NCBI RefSeq assembly: GCF_035046485.1
Contig: NC_085138.1
Coordinates: 92,053,266 to 92,117,265, forward strand
DNA length: 64,000 nucleotides
From: Aedes albopictus
Lineage: Eukaryota > Arthropoda > Insecta > Diptera > Culicidae
Direction: 5' to 3'
Shown: positions 1-11,401 of the stretch, one piece after another
How positions within the stretch are numbered: the first letter of the stretch is position 1
Layout of the letters: every line of letters begins with the position of its first letter
Position numbers and translations under genes: made by a program
Notes under the pieces: model-generated
Seen by the model: the letters and a program-made list of their open reading frames with translations, nothing else
Database searches by the model: none
Told to the model about the DNA's origin: nothing

Positions 1-1221
1 TTTTATACAATACAATATACGGGATTTTCGGTAGGTTAGTAGCAATTTCGGTACCAAGCATCGTATAATTGCTTTGGCATATTGTATCTGACCGGCCTGG
101 AATCATAAAACGTGTTGACTTTGAAGCTGTGTTTTCGGAACACGCTTCCTGTGGGGCCATGGTTGACCATAAACACTTTAAGATATCCTAGCCTCAACAA
201 TGTGGGTTTCAACATGGTATAAGGACATGCTCCCAAAAATATGGATTTTCCGAAAACCACGATGATTAGATGGGTCTAACCAAATATTTTCCCGATAAAT
301 GCTGAGTTTCTGAGTTGAATGAGCTAAAAATTTCCAAAATCGATGAAAAATTGACGGAGATATGATCATTTCAATTTCGTGGGTACCCGGGTACCCTGCC
401 GGCCTTCCACGTAATAAAACAATGCAGGAACCCCTCCCCCTGCCCCTCCTCACTTTGAAATTCGGTCAACCCCATTAATAGATGTATATTCACGAGTTCT
501 AAGATCTAACAGAGTTCCAACATCCTAGTCTCAATAACCATTAAAATATCGAGATTTGAAATTGAAAAAGGTACCCGGGTACCCTGCCAGCCACATAAGT
601 GTTAAAGAAACTTTGTTATACGATGCTTCGTTCTTGAGTTATGATTTAAAAAAAAAAGGCTTATATGTAACATTTTGACATTTTTAAACAAAATTGGCCA
701 TAACGCGAAAACAAAAAAAAGTGTATTCCAAAAATTTCAGCAATTTAAGCTTATGAAATAACCTTCTCAAAAAATTTTTTTTTTTTAATTTTCCACGAGT
801 TTGGGAATAGTTTTTCCGGCTTTTCTTTACGAATTTTCTCAACTGTGGAAAATTTTGTGTAAAACTTTGTCCAGTTCATAATTTTTATGGATTTCGGAGA
901 AAATTTGCTTTCATTTTCTCAAAAAAATCTTTGTTTCTACGGTGCTTTGTTCTTGAGTCATGATTTTTCAAAGTAGTGTCAGGGGAAAACAATAAATTTC
1001 CACCTGAGTTTTCCGGGAAAATTGAAGACCCTGAATTTTTCTTATTTTTCATACATTTATCCATGAGCCCTGCCTGTGGAAAAAGTTTCATGAAAATCTG
1101 AGCCTTCGGCCCAATTTGTATGATAATAAAAAAAATGCCCTAATGCTTCATGGGTTTCTGCAAAGATTCTCTCAGCAATACCTGCAGGAATAAGAATGCA
1201 TTCTCTGGCGTTTTTCCAAAC
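1..1221. other. AT-rich non-coding DNA with a twice-repeated palindrome
   Basis: I see no gene here. A 14-bp perfect palindrome, GGTACCCGGGTACC, occurs at 382-395 and again at 570-583, each time followed by CCTGCC and preceded by a similar stretch containing TTTGAAAT or TTTCAATT. This suggests two diverged copies of a repeat. Poly-A and poly-T runs are frequent at 640-800. The short ORFs in this stretch are low-complexity and unlike any family I know. Confidence 0.5.
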
Positions 1222-1526
1222 GTCAATCGTTTTTCATAGTTCATTATATAAGTCATAAATGGTCTAAATTTCATTGCATTCAGTTCATTAAATCCGGATA
1301 TATCACAGCTCAAAGTTGGCTATCGGATAATTATTCCTTTTTCAAGAATCTTTATAACTTCATGGAGAATAGCCCGATCTTTCCCAAACTCGGACCACTG
1401 ATACACAACAAGTTGATGAATTTAAATTTGAGAATATTTGATACACTTTTCGAAAAGTTACAGCTAGTTGAACAATTTTTGAAAAGTGGAGTGCCTGTCC
1501 CGATCATTTTGTCTATTATAGAAATT
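1222..1526. repeat. Single arm of a fold-back element
   Basis: This stretch matches both arms of the fold-back element at 29601-30440. Shared blocks include TCATTATATAAGT, AGTTGGCTATCGGATAAT, CTTTTCGAAAAGTTACAGCT and the outer end GATCATTTTGTCTAT. Only one arm is present here, because no inverted partner is visible within 1 kb on either side. It is either a truncated copy or a remnant left after loss of the other arm. Confidence 0.7.
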
Positions 1527-2223
1527 CGTCTACGGACATCTTTAGGAATCACTTAAGCTGCTCAGAAATCTCACAAGCATATTTTCCATGGGATTGAGAA
1601 GGTATTTCGGAAATTTAATATAGGTGTTGTCTCAGGCATTTATCCTGGAATTCATCCAGAGCTTACTTCACAAAAAAAATTGGATTTCTTGCTCTAGAAT
1701 CTTCATTATAAAGAACTGTTTTTGGGAATCTCCAAAACTTTTAATAGATTCCTTCTGTTTCAGTAATTTATAGTGCAATTTTTGAGAAATTTTCTGAAAA
1801 AATCCTGGATGAATATCAGAAACAATTTTTGCAGAATCCCATTATGGAATGCTAGAAAATATTTCTGGAAGAACCGCAGGGGCAATTAAAAAAAATCTCT
1901 TAGAACTATTGGAAAAATTTGCGAATGAGCCTTTGTAGTTTTCTTTTAATTTAGAGATATTTCTGAAAAAAAAAATGAAAAAAGCTTTATGGAACAGTCG
2001 AAAGAAATTCCAAAAAATCTTAAAAAGTCTCCGTAAATATTTTTAAACGAGCCTGAAGGAATTTCAGAAAAATAATCTGTAGAAAACTTGTAGACATCTC
2101 AGGAAGTGCTTTTGAATGAAACTCTGGAATGAAATATCTGACGAAATTCGCCCAGTTCATGTGCACCGAGAAGTATCCATGATGTGACTGATAAACATCG
2201 GGAGGTTTTCCAAATGGTAGAGG
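1527..2223. other. No gene seen; faint GGAATT-type repeat
   Basis: The sequence contains scattered GGAATT/GAAATTCC motifs spaced irregularly. They resemble a strongly decayed version of the 12-bp arrays found elsewhere in the window. No ORF of interest is present. Confidence 0.35.
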
Positions 2224-2951
2224 ATGTTGCGTTCCATCGCCTACGTTCATAAATTCATTAGCGGGTTGTGTCCAGGAATCAAGGGTGAATCAATTACAAA
2301 ACGACTTAACCTGTTGAAACAAGACGATTTGGTGAAGGCAGAAATGACCATTTGGAAGCAGATTCAACTCGAACAGTTTGCCATGGAAATAGTGAAGATG
2401 CGAAGAAATCAGCAACTCCCAACGTGCAACCCTTTATCAGCGCCGTATTAGAGTTTTCTAGCGAAGGCAGTGGCTTTGGAAAAAATCCAAGCCACTTACT
2501 TACATGTCCATTGCCTCCAAAAATCAGGCCGCGATAACTTCAAACTGTTTCCTAGTGTTGCGCATAAGTGGCGTAAATCAACCGGCAACGTATATGGTAG
2601 AAGGCTAAGCGACTCATCAAGTGGTTCAAGCTGGAAAACATGCTCCAATACATGCTGGATCAATCCTGGAACCGTTGGGTTAAAGAATAGTTACCTTCCA
2701 TAACCATACGAACTAAGTGGTTCACTGACTGCAGGCCCGAAGAGGCTGGCAGCTTGGTTTACGTTGTGGAACAACAACAGAGGAATGGTTGGGTACCAAG
2801 AAGAGCGCTTAGAGTTATCCCTGGATGCAATGGACGAGATAGAACTATAATTCAAAATACATTGGAGTCCGGCTGTATGTCAGTGGACACCCGAATAGCA
2901 ACACATAGAAATCTTCGTATTATTATGAGGTACAACAGACACAATCGTTAA
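2224..2951 (+). pseudogene. BEL/Pao retrotransposon pol remnant (pre-integrase region and integrase C-terminus)
   Basis: Two pieces of a decayed pol gene are readable. The first, from 2224, contains DLVKAEMTIWKQIQLEQFAM, the type of sequence found between RNase H and integrase in BEL/Pao polyproteins. The second, in the frame starting at 2631, reads MLQYMLDQSWNRWVKE, then a stop at 2688-2690, then TKWFTDCRPEEAGSLVYVV and RNGWVPRRALRVIPGCNGRD before a stop at 2949. This is the pattern of the integrase C-terminal domain (DUF5641-like) of this superfamily. The catalytic integrase core expected between the two pieces is missing or unrecognisable. Stop codons and frame changes make it non-functional. 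No flanking LTR was found. A solo LTR at 9112-10092 might belong to the same superfamily, but nothing links them directly. Confidence 0.8.
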
Positions 2952-3629
2952 AGAATCATGTCGATAAGGACTGTATCGGAAATTAACTATAAACATTCAA
3001 AATGCTCTATCTCGAAGCACGGTTGGTTTTTTTTATTCCGGTTCTTCTATGAAATCTTCACAATATAGCTAAGCTTAGAACAGCTTGAAGAAATTTGGAA
3101 AATGTTTAGTTTTATTGAAGATATGGTTCTATGAGTGTACCACACAAAATAACAATCTGTACAAACTGCATTTTTTTTAAACGTTTCTATAATTGGTAGC
3201 GAAAAAAAAAATGTACGGGGAAAAATCTGTAAAATAATGATTATTACTAGCAGTTATGTACACATAATATATCACTCAATACCGACTTTAAAAATTATTA
3301 TTTTGGATAGAAAAACCTCCAACATTAAGAATATGGTCTATCCAAAAAAAAAAAACACATACTTTTTGGTCGAACTTTGACACTCTGTTTCAAATATCTT
3401 CAGAGGTTATAAAATTCCGTTCTCTAGTGAAACTACCTCTTCATTAGATTTAAATACATACCCAATCGAAAAAAAATGCAAATTTCAACTTTATGTATTT
3501 TTGCCTTTCTCGTACACTAAGTGTACTGGAAAGGCTATATGTTCACTCCAAAAACGACTTTTTGATAGAAGGCCCGGAGGGTTAAGTAACATATACCAAT
3601 CAACTCAGCTCGACGAATTGAGGTGATGT

Positions 3630-3679
3630 CTGTGTGTGTGTATGTGTGTGTGTGTGTATGTGTGTATGTGTGTATGTGT
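3630..3679. repeat. (GT)n microsatellite with TATG interruptions
   Basis: TGTGTG runs interrupted by TATG. It sits at the same place within the modular repeat as the CA-rich tract at 39885-39942 in the inverted copy, so it is an inherited part of the element and not a chance tract. Confidence 0.9.
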
Positions 3680-3869
3680 ACAAAAAAAAACTCACATCAC
3701 TTTTTGGCAGTAAACCTCAACCGATTTTAATGACCGACGATTCATTCGACGCGGAATCTGGTCCCATTGTTTCCTATTGAAAATGGTTCGGATTGGTCCA
3801 GCCGTTCCGGAGTTATGGCCATTTACGTGTTCCGGACCGGTACCCTTGGAAGGGGCCATACATAAAAAT

Positions 3870-5450
3870 GTAACAAACACATACATGCGACACATCAAAC
3901 TGCGGCATTTTGGATAACTTGATGAACAGTCAGCAAGAAAACAGTTTCAGACCATATCTGAACCGGTAGTGTTCCGGAACCGGTCCGGGAGTCCCGCCGG
4001 AAGTGGCCAAATATAAAGGTGAACCAAATCCATGCATGCGACACATCAAATTGCGGCATTTTGGATAACTTGATGAACAGTCAGCAAGAAAACAGTCTCA
4101 GACCATATCTGAACCGGTAGTGTTCCGGAAAAGGTTCCGGGAGTCCCGCCGGAAGTGGCCAAATATAAAAGTGAACCAAATCCATGCATGCGATATATCA
4201 AAGCGTGACTTTTTTGATAACCCAATGAAAGGTTGGCATAAAAAAAGACTCAGACCATATCTGAACCGGTAGTGTATCGGAACCGGTTCCGGATGTCCTG
4301 CTGGAAGTGGCCAAATATAAAAGTGATCCAAACCCATGCATGCGACACATCAAACTACGGCATTTTCGATAACCTGATGAGCAGTTAGCAAGAAAACAGT
4401 CTCAGACCATATCTGAACCGGTAGTGTTTCAGAACCGGTTCCGGGTGTTCCGCCGGAAGTGGCAGTATATAAAAGTTGACAAAACTTTTGCATGCGGTAC
4501 ATCAAATCACGGCTTTTCCGACAAATTGATGACCGGTTATTGAGGAAGTAGGCTAAGACCACATTATGGACTGTTAGTAGTGCCGAAACTAGTTCCAGGT
4601 TTTCCTCCGAAAGCGGCTAAATATAAAATTGAACAAAACCCATGGCTTTTTTGATAACCTAATAAACATTAGCAAGCAAATAGGCTCAGACTATTTAAAA
4701 GACTATCGGTAATGTTCCGCAACCGGTTCCGGGCCGGAAGTGACACCAAACCCATGCATGCGATACCTCAAATCACGACTTTTTAGGTAACATAATGAAC
4801 AGTTGCAAGAAAATAGACTCAATTCATATCAGTGTGTTACGGAACCGACTACGGGTGTCCCGCCAGAAATGGTCAAATGTAAAAGAGAACCAATACATGC
4901 GACATAACAATAACTTATTCAGTAACAAGATAAACGGTTAATCAACAAATAATCTCAGACCACTGGGAGAACTGGTAGTGTTTCAGAACTGCTGACAAGA
5001 CGAGTAACGCGTCGGAAGTGGTAAAATATAGAAGGGAACTAAACCATAACGGCGTTTTTGATAATCTCATAAACGGTCAACAAGAAAATAGTCTCAGGCC
5101 ACATGTAGAACTTGTAATAATATTTCGGAATCGGTTGCGGGTGTTCCATCGGAAGTGAATTAATAGAAGTGAAACAAAATCATGCATGCGATACATAAAA
5201 TCGCGGCTTTTTCAAAAATTTGCCGAACGGTTAGCAAGAAAACAGCCCCAAATCACATTAATTTTCGGCTTTTCGGGTAACGTGATGAACAGTTGACGAA
5301 AACATAGTCTAAGACCATATTTGAGACAACCGGAATCAGTTCCAGGTGTCTCGCCGGAAGTGGTCTAACGTAAAATTTAACAAAACCCATGCAAGCTGCA
5401 CATCAAATAGCGGAATTATAAAAGTGAACAAAATAAATGTCAAAGCGATA
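3870..5450. repeat. Tandem array, ~152-bp monomer, about ten units
   Basis: The motif AACCGGTAGTGT recurs at 3961, 4112, 4264 and 4416, giving a period of 151-152 bp. Each unit also contains CCGCCGGAAGTGGCCAAATA, CCATGCATGCGACACATCAA and CAGTCTCAGACCATATCTG. The first four units are close to each other. Units after about 4560 become progressively more diverged, with small deletions. The short ORFs in this region are readings of the repeat. Confidence 0.9.
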
Positions 5451-6679
5451 AATCAAATTGCGGCTTTTTTGATAGCAGGTAAACGTTGGGCAAGATTATA
5501 AGTGAAGAAATGGTCAAAATCTTCATATATGCAAGAGAACGAAATCGTGACCAAAGCGATCTCTTCAAATCACACCATTTCAGATTCCTGCGGTGTAAAT
5601 GTATAGTTGGATGGATCAACGTTTTATGGAAAAAATATAATTTAATCGCATCAACACCTTATACAGTTTTTCAATCTTCAATCTACTTATGCTTCTAAAA
5701 TAACTGCTCACAATTTGGGTGCGGCTGGTGGAGCCCTGACTCTTCTCATTGCGATTGAAATTTGAAGGGAAAATTTACATTTTCTGCATTTTTCTCGTAA
5801 AAGGGTCAAATTTTACATAAATCGTGTTACCAATGATAATAAAATATAGCCTAAAGTGTGCTGAAATGAACATTGTCGAAGATCATAAAGTGATCTGTGA
5901 TTGTGAATAAAGTTAACCTTCTTCACGCATTAGCTGACGCTCACCCCGCTGCCGTAGTGAATGGAATAGGGTTATAATGACCCCAATACACGACTAGGGT
6001 TAAGGTGGTCAAGCAGTCAACTGAGAAGTCTGATATTTTTTGGCTCTGTTTTGTTGTTGAACATAACATCGGAATATGTATCATCAAAAAGTTTCGAAAA
6101 TCGATGATGGCTTTGTTAAAATTGTTGCTTTCCTATGTAAAGTGTTTTCAGGATTCTGGAACATTTTGGCTTCGAAGAAAAGTTCATGAGTACATATTCG
6201 ACGAGAAAGGCACTATCACCACTAGGTGGATTAATCTGGGTTTTTATTTGCGTAATCGTTCTTTGAAGACGCATAAAAAAAGAGTTCCTCGAAAAATGGA
6301 CTATTTCTTATTTTTAAGAATTGCCCTAAACTGCGGAGGGAATTTTTCTTGATAAAAATAATTTTCCTATATCATGAGCATTCTGGACAAGAATATATTT
6401 TCGCAAAAATAAGAGAAAAAATTAATATTTTCCCACCGTTTTCGCAATTTTAAATTTTTAGGAGGTGTCCAAAATTTTAAAAACATATGTGCAATCTTTG
6501 AGATAAAAGTCCAAGTTGAATGATAATTTTTTGAAAATCAGAACTGCCATTCTTTATTTAAGAGATTTATATGATATCTCCAAAAATAAATTTATGTTTA
6601 TTTCGAACAGATTATTTTTCAGGCAATTGTGAACGTTTATAGTTAATTTCCGATACAGTTCTTAGAGTAAAGAGAAACA

Positions 6680-7170
6680 GGAGTAAAGACTGTAGACCTT
6701 GAAGGTACTAATTCCAGAATATTTGGGATAGCCTGGAATATCCCATGAAGGTGCCAAATGCATTATGGCTGTGCACTAAGACTCCATAGCATAGACTACA
6801 TTCCACGAACATTCTTTGCATGATACGGTATGCAGATATTGTAACCCAAACTTCGAAGCGTATTGGAGGCCATTTGTATTTCACGGAATGTCCTGAACTG
6901 CATGTAATATTTTGAGGTCTTCATTCTTTGACAGGGTGAACAGAAATGGTAGTAGATCCTGTAGATCTTAAAAAAAAATCAGTTCCAGAGTAGTTTGGAT
7001 GACCTAGATCACCCAATTCGAGTGCCATGAATTTTCTTGCATTGCTTTGGGGTTTTTGAGCACCATAGACAATGTTCTGCGATCATTCATCGTGCAGAAA
7101 AATAGTATAATATGCTTAGTATGTGACACAAACTTCGCAGTACTTTGGTGGCCTTAGAATAGTTTTGGAA
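6680..7170. repeat. Two-unit degenerate tandem repeat, ~270 bp
   Basis: Two parallel blocks start near 6680 and 6950. Each has GTAGA(C/T)CTTGAAG or GTAGATCTT, then TTCCAGA(A/G)TA, TTTGGGAT/TTTGGATG, a GCCA..TGCATT block and an ACCCAAACTTCG/ACACAAACTTCG block. The two copies are substantially diverged. No coding potential was recognised. Confidence 0.5.
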
Positions 7171-7600
7171 TGAAAATTTCAACAGACTATGACGCGTAGT
7201 GATACATCGCATGCCAAGGAACAGTTAAAACTGTTGATGATTAGCAAAACGATGAAATTTGAACAAAAAACATGCAGGATTCACAAAAATACAAAAAAAA
7301 ATCCACTTATTTTCGGCTTCTATAAAAGGGGGAAGAGTGCAAAGATGGGAGCACCATGCATTTTTAGCAAACTATTCCCCTTGACTATAAAAATTACTCC
7401 AAGGTAAAATGTTTGAAAACAAGGATATATTGCCTTCCTACCAAAAGAAGATCGTGCCGGGTGTTAACGGGTTAAAATGAATTAATTACAACTCATAAAA
7501 AGCTCCATTATGGCAGTGAGTTTCACTGTGGGGATCCAAACGTGTACCTCTCCAACAGTAGTCTTATACTGCATATTCTCATCTCAGAGCATAATTCTAT
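7171..7600. other. No gene seen
   Basis: AT-rich sequence. The only ORF (7189-7407) is low-complexity lysine-rich and has no recognisable family. Confidence 0.4.
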
Positions 7601-9111
7601 AGAAATGTCAATTGACGTATTCCTGAAAGACCCTTGGAAGAATTATTGCAGGTATTCTTGAAACCATCACTGGGGAAAACCCTCGAGGTATCCCTGCAGA
7701 AATTCCTGAAGGGAATCCCTGGAGAAATTCTTGAAGAATTTCCTGGAGGTATTTCTGAAGAGTTTTCAAATAATGGAATTCTTGAAAAAATGTTTGAATT
7801 CAGCTGAAGAAATTCCTGGACGAATCGTGGAATGAATTCAAAAAGTAATTTCTGGAGGAATTCCAGAAGAAATTCCTAGAGTGCATTCCCTAGAGAAATT
7901 TCTGGGAAGAGTCTGCGCTGGGTGAATTCCTAAAGGATCCCCAGGATAAGTCTGGATGAACCCTACGAGCGATTCTTGAAAGAATGCGTGAAGCGATCCC
8001 TGCAGGAATCTTTGGACGAATTGCTGGAGGGATTCCTGCAAAAATTCCTGGAAGAATTCTTGCAGATATTCCAGGAGGATTTTTTGGAACTGGGGTTCAT
8101 TCTAAAGTAATTCCCGGAGGAATGCCTAGATAAATTCCCGGATGAATTCTTGGAGGAATTCCTGTATAAATTCCAGGATGAATTCTTTAAGGAATCCTTC
8201 CACTAAGGATTCCTTGAAAAATAACTCCAAGAATTTATTCAGGGAATCCTGCAAGAACTCCCATAGTGATTCCTCGAAAAATTCATCCAGGAATATATCT
8301 AGGCATTCCTCTGGGAATAACTTCAAAAAACCTTCGGGGTTTGCACCAAAAATTCCTTCAGGAATATCTCCAGGAATACTGTGAGAGGAAACTCTGGAAA
8401 TGTCCTAATAAAGCCCTTTACGAATTTCTGAAGCGGTTTCGGGAAGAATACCCAAACCAAAGCCATTCCTGCAGGAACACCTGTAGGATTTCCTGAAGAA
8501 ATTCCTGGAAGATTTTCTGGATGAAATCCTGGTGAAATGATGGAGGAATTCCTGGAAAAACCACTTAGAGGAAATCCTCAAGGAATTCTGGAAGGAACTT
8601 TGAAGGAATCCCTGGAGGAATCCCTGAAGCGTGCAGTAATACCTGGAATATTCTTGCAGGAATTCCTGTGGGAGTACTTGGAGGATTTCATTCCTGGAGG
8701 AAATCCTAGAAGACTTTCAGGATGGAATCTTAGAGAAATTCCTGGAGGAATGTCTCAGGAAATCCAGAAAAAAAAATACCTGGAGAAGTTACTGGAGAAA
8801 TACGTGAAAGAATTCCTGGACGAAATCCTGGAGGATGCCTTAAGGAATTCCTAGAGGAATCCTTGTAGAAATATTCGTGAGAATTCCTGGAATAATCTCT
8901 GCAGGAATGCCCGGGCCAATCACTGGAGGAATTCCTGGAAATCCAAGAAGAATTACTGGATAATTCCTAGGATAAATCTCAGGAGATATCTTGAAGCAAT
9001 CCCAACAGGAAATCCTGAAGAAATTCCTGGAAGAGTTCCTGAATAAAATCCTGAATGAATTCTTGGAGGAATCCTGGAGGAATCTCTCTCCTGCAGGGAT
9101 TTTTGATGAGT
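7600..9111. repeat. Degenerate 12-bp tandem array (GAATTC-CTGGAG type), left part
   Basis: Long runs of a 12-bp theme close to CCTGGAGGAATT. At 9015-9080 consecutive 12-mers can be read as variants of CCTGAAGAAATT. Because the unit length is a multiple of three, ORFs on either strand give peptides with a four-residue rhythm such as EFLQEFI. These ORFs should not be taken as genes. The array is cut at 9111 by a solo LTR and continues at 10093. Confidence 0.85.
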
Positions 9112-10092
9112 TGTAACGGATTTGTTTGCATTGCTTTCAGTTCCGACACAGTGCGTCGTATTTTTTTTTTACTACATGCATAAAAACTGAATCAGGCGTT
9201 TTCATCATAGTAGGGGTAGTAGTTTAACATTACTACAAGCGCGCATATAAATAGAGCCTCTGTAGAAAGAAAGCGCAGAAAGTTTCTGTATATCGATTGG
9301 TGAAGATCGACCATCCAGCTGCAGCCATATCAGCCGTTAAACACCACTGGAGGATCAGTAGGCCATCGCAGCCCATACAGAGTAGGCGGTGAGACGGCGA
9401 CCTACTTGTGGCAGCTACGTAGACTACAAGCCGACGACGTAACGATGGGACGCCCCCCCCCCTTTACACCACCAACGGACATCCACGAAACTGGTTCGGA
9501 TCTGTGGTTATCACCGCATCTAAACCACAAAAGAGTTATAGAAATTAATGATCGCAAGTGGTGTGGGGCGGCATCGCTTCTATCAGCATGTGGACCATAG
9601 CAAGCGACGCCTTTTACAACCGCAACCGACGTAAGTGATTTTAGTGAACAATAATGGACATCGCTTGTATCGCTGTATTCGTATTACTTCACAGCGCATA
9701 CGGTCGGTTTTTGTCGGAGTCTGGATGCTGTCGACTATCCCGAACAAGCAGAAGTGCTAGAACACGAAAAGAATATGTGCGCGAAAAATACTAAAACGTT
9801 ATAGTGATTGGCCAATCGAAGCAAGCTAAATTGTAATCTACGAAAATGTTTGATTCAGTAAATATATAGATTAGTTCTGATTTGTGTGTGTTTTATGGTG
9901 CTATGATCGTTTTTCCAAAGACAATCGGGCTCACGACTTCTCCGAAGAGTGGCCGGGCATAACCTTGTTGAGATTTGGCAATCCTGATTCGGGATTGGCG
10001 CTAAAGCCAAATTTTTGAAACGGATTACGATTTCTGAGCACATTTTGTGATTTTAGTCATTATTCTAATATCCCACCGGATAAACCGTTACA
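9112..10092 (+). mobile_element. Solo LTR, 981 bp, with 4-bp target duplication
   Basis: The segment starts TGTAACGG and ends CCGTTACA, an 8-bp inverted terminus with TG..CA ends typical of LTRs. GAGT lies directly outside both ends (9108-9111 and 10093-10096), and array sequence resumes on both sides. A TATA box (TATAAA at 9246-9251) lies in the left part, so the likely transcriptional direction is plus. No internal retroviral-type coding sequence is present. It is therefore a solo LTR left by LTR-LTR recombination. A BEL/Pao or Ty3 origin is possible; the ends alone do not decide it. Confidence 0.75.
9246..9251 (+). promoter_or_regulatory. TATA box in solo LTR
   Basis: TATAAA in the context GCGCATATAAATAGAG, about 135 bp from the LTR start, a usual position for the U3 promoter. 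Transcription would start about 25-35 bp downstream. Confidence 0.5.
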
Positions 10093-10930
10093 GAGTTCCT
10101 GGATGAATTCCTGGACGAGTACTTGGAACAATTTCTGAAATAATTCTAAGAGGAATTCCTGGAGAATGCCTGCTATTCCAGGACGAATTCCTGGAGGAAT
10201 CCCCGGAGGAATCCCCGGGAGAATTCCTGGAATAATCCCGGTAGGAATGCCCGGGCATGTTTCATTGGAGGAATCCCAGGAAGAATTACCGGAGAAATCC
10301 CAGGAGAAGCCGCTGGAGTCATCCTGAAGCAATCATGAAGAATTCTTGAGAAATTCCTCAAGAAAGTACAGAAGATATTGCAGAAGTAGTTCGTGGAGGG
10401 ACTCCTAGAGGAATCCCTGTAGCAGTTCCTGAAATAGTTATTGAAGAATCCGCAGGAATCCCGGAAGTAATCGCAAGGAGAATTCCCTAAGGAATTCCGT
10501 AACATTTCCTGGAGGAACTCCTGGATGAATTCCACGAGTAATTTCTGAAGGAATAACAAGAAGAATTCCTGGAGGAATCATCGGAGAAATTCAGAAAATA
10601 ATCTCTAAAGCTGTTTCTGAAATAATCACAGAAGGGAGTAAACCCCTGCAGAAATTTCTGGAGAAATCCCTGTAGGAATTCGTTGAAGAATTCTGGAAGG
10701 AATACCTGAAGAAATTCTTGTAGGTACTCCAGGAGGAACCCCGGAAGCAATCCAATGAGAAATTTCTTAGGAAATTTCGGGAGAAATTTCTAAGTTTTAT
10801 GGGAAAATTTCTGCAGAAAACCTTGGAGAAAATTTCCGAGGGAATCCATACCTACAGTAGCTTCTGAACAAATTATTGAAAGAATTCTTGGATGAACTCC
10901 TAAACGATTTTTTGTAGATAATTTTGAAGA
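10093..10930. repeat. Degenerate 12-bp tandem array, right part
   Basis: Continuation of the array at 7600-9111 after the LTR insertion. At 10185-10245 six successive 12-mers (CTGGAGGAATCC, CCGGAGGAATCC and variants) are clear. It fades out near 10930. Confidence 0.85.
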
Positions 10931-11400
10931 ATCTCCATGATAAACACCAACATTCAATAAACACCCTCCAAACTGAAAATAAGTGTATTCTACAGTGATC
11001 CAAGATTGTGCTATGACTTTGGTGCAAATAAATGCATGTATTATTTTGAAAAAAAAAAAGAAGCGATTCCTTGAATTTCTGCTCCAACAAAAGAAATAAA
11101 TCTCACTCCCAGACCCTGTGTGAATCCCAAATCGAGCTAGCAGTAACTTAAACTTTTTCAACAATCCACTTCCAGTCACACATAGTTACAGTGCACAAGA
11201 ATGCACATCCACACTTAACTTGAGTTATTTCGTTTTTCACTTTGCAGAAGTTTTCCGCAAACTTACAGTCATTGGACGCCATGGAGTTCATTTTGTGGGT
11301 AAAGCCCTTTTGTTCACACTCTGCTGCATTATGACGAGACAGAAATATGTGCAACGGTAATAAAGTATTAAGATTTATTTCTAGCAGCTTTAAGCTTCAT
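10931..11400. other. Non-coding or exon-like remnant, unrecognised
   Basis: An apparently non-repetitive stretch. A splice-acceptor-like tract (TTTTTCACTTTGCAG) ends at about 11248 and is followed by an open reading segment up to a GTAAAG at about 11299. This could be an upstream exon of the gene-like remnant at 11402-11977. The evidence is weak. Confidence 0.2.
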
Positions 11401-11401
11401 T

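Larger units (their letters stand above)
3502..6212 (+). repeat. Modular repeat, copy 1
   Basis: The order of parts is as follows. A terminal TGCCTTTCTCGTACAC leads into a small palindrome (TACAC..GTGTA) and a conserved block containing GGCTATATGTTCACTCC. Then come a GT microsatellite at 3630-3679, a lead-in with CCGATTTTAATGACC, about ten tandem units at 3870-5450, a spacer (5580-5900), a block GGTCAAGCAGTCAACTGAG (6007-6025), and an inverted terminal motif CGAGAAAGGCA at 6202-6212. The same order occurs at 13264-14383 and, inverted, at 36905-40070. The end motif GCCTTTCTCGT is inverted at the far end, which suggests a TIR element. A conserved extension past the end, with AGGTGGATTAATCTGGGT, is present in all three copies, so the true border may lie further out. 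Confidence 0.7.
2967..6662. mobile_element. 3.7-kb non-autonomous TIR element, TA target duplication
   Basis: The block is bounded by inverted repeats of about 36 bp. The left end starts AGGACTGTATCGGAAATTAA at 2967. The right end at about 6627-6662, reverse-complemented, starts AGAACTGTATCGGAAATTAA; only a few positions differ. A TA dinucleotide flanks both ends (2965-2966 and 6663-6664), as expected for Tc1/mariner-type insertion. No transposase ORF is visible. The interior holds a separate modular repeat with 152-bp tandem units at 3502-6212, so this is either one element that captured the repeat or a nested pair. Confidence 0.6.

Noticed and set aside
9406..9600. ORF inside the solo LTR
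   Set aside because: LTRs are non-coding, and the frame crosses a C-homopolymer.
8126..10750. Leu/Glu/Phe-rich ORFs suggesting coiled coils
   Set aside because: They have a strict four-residue rhythm caused by the 12-bp repeat and exist on both strands.
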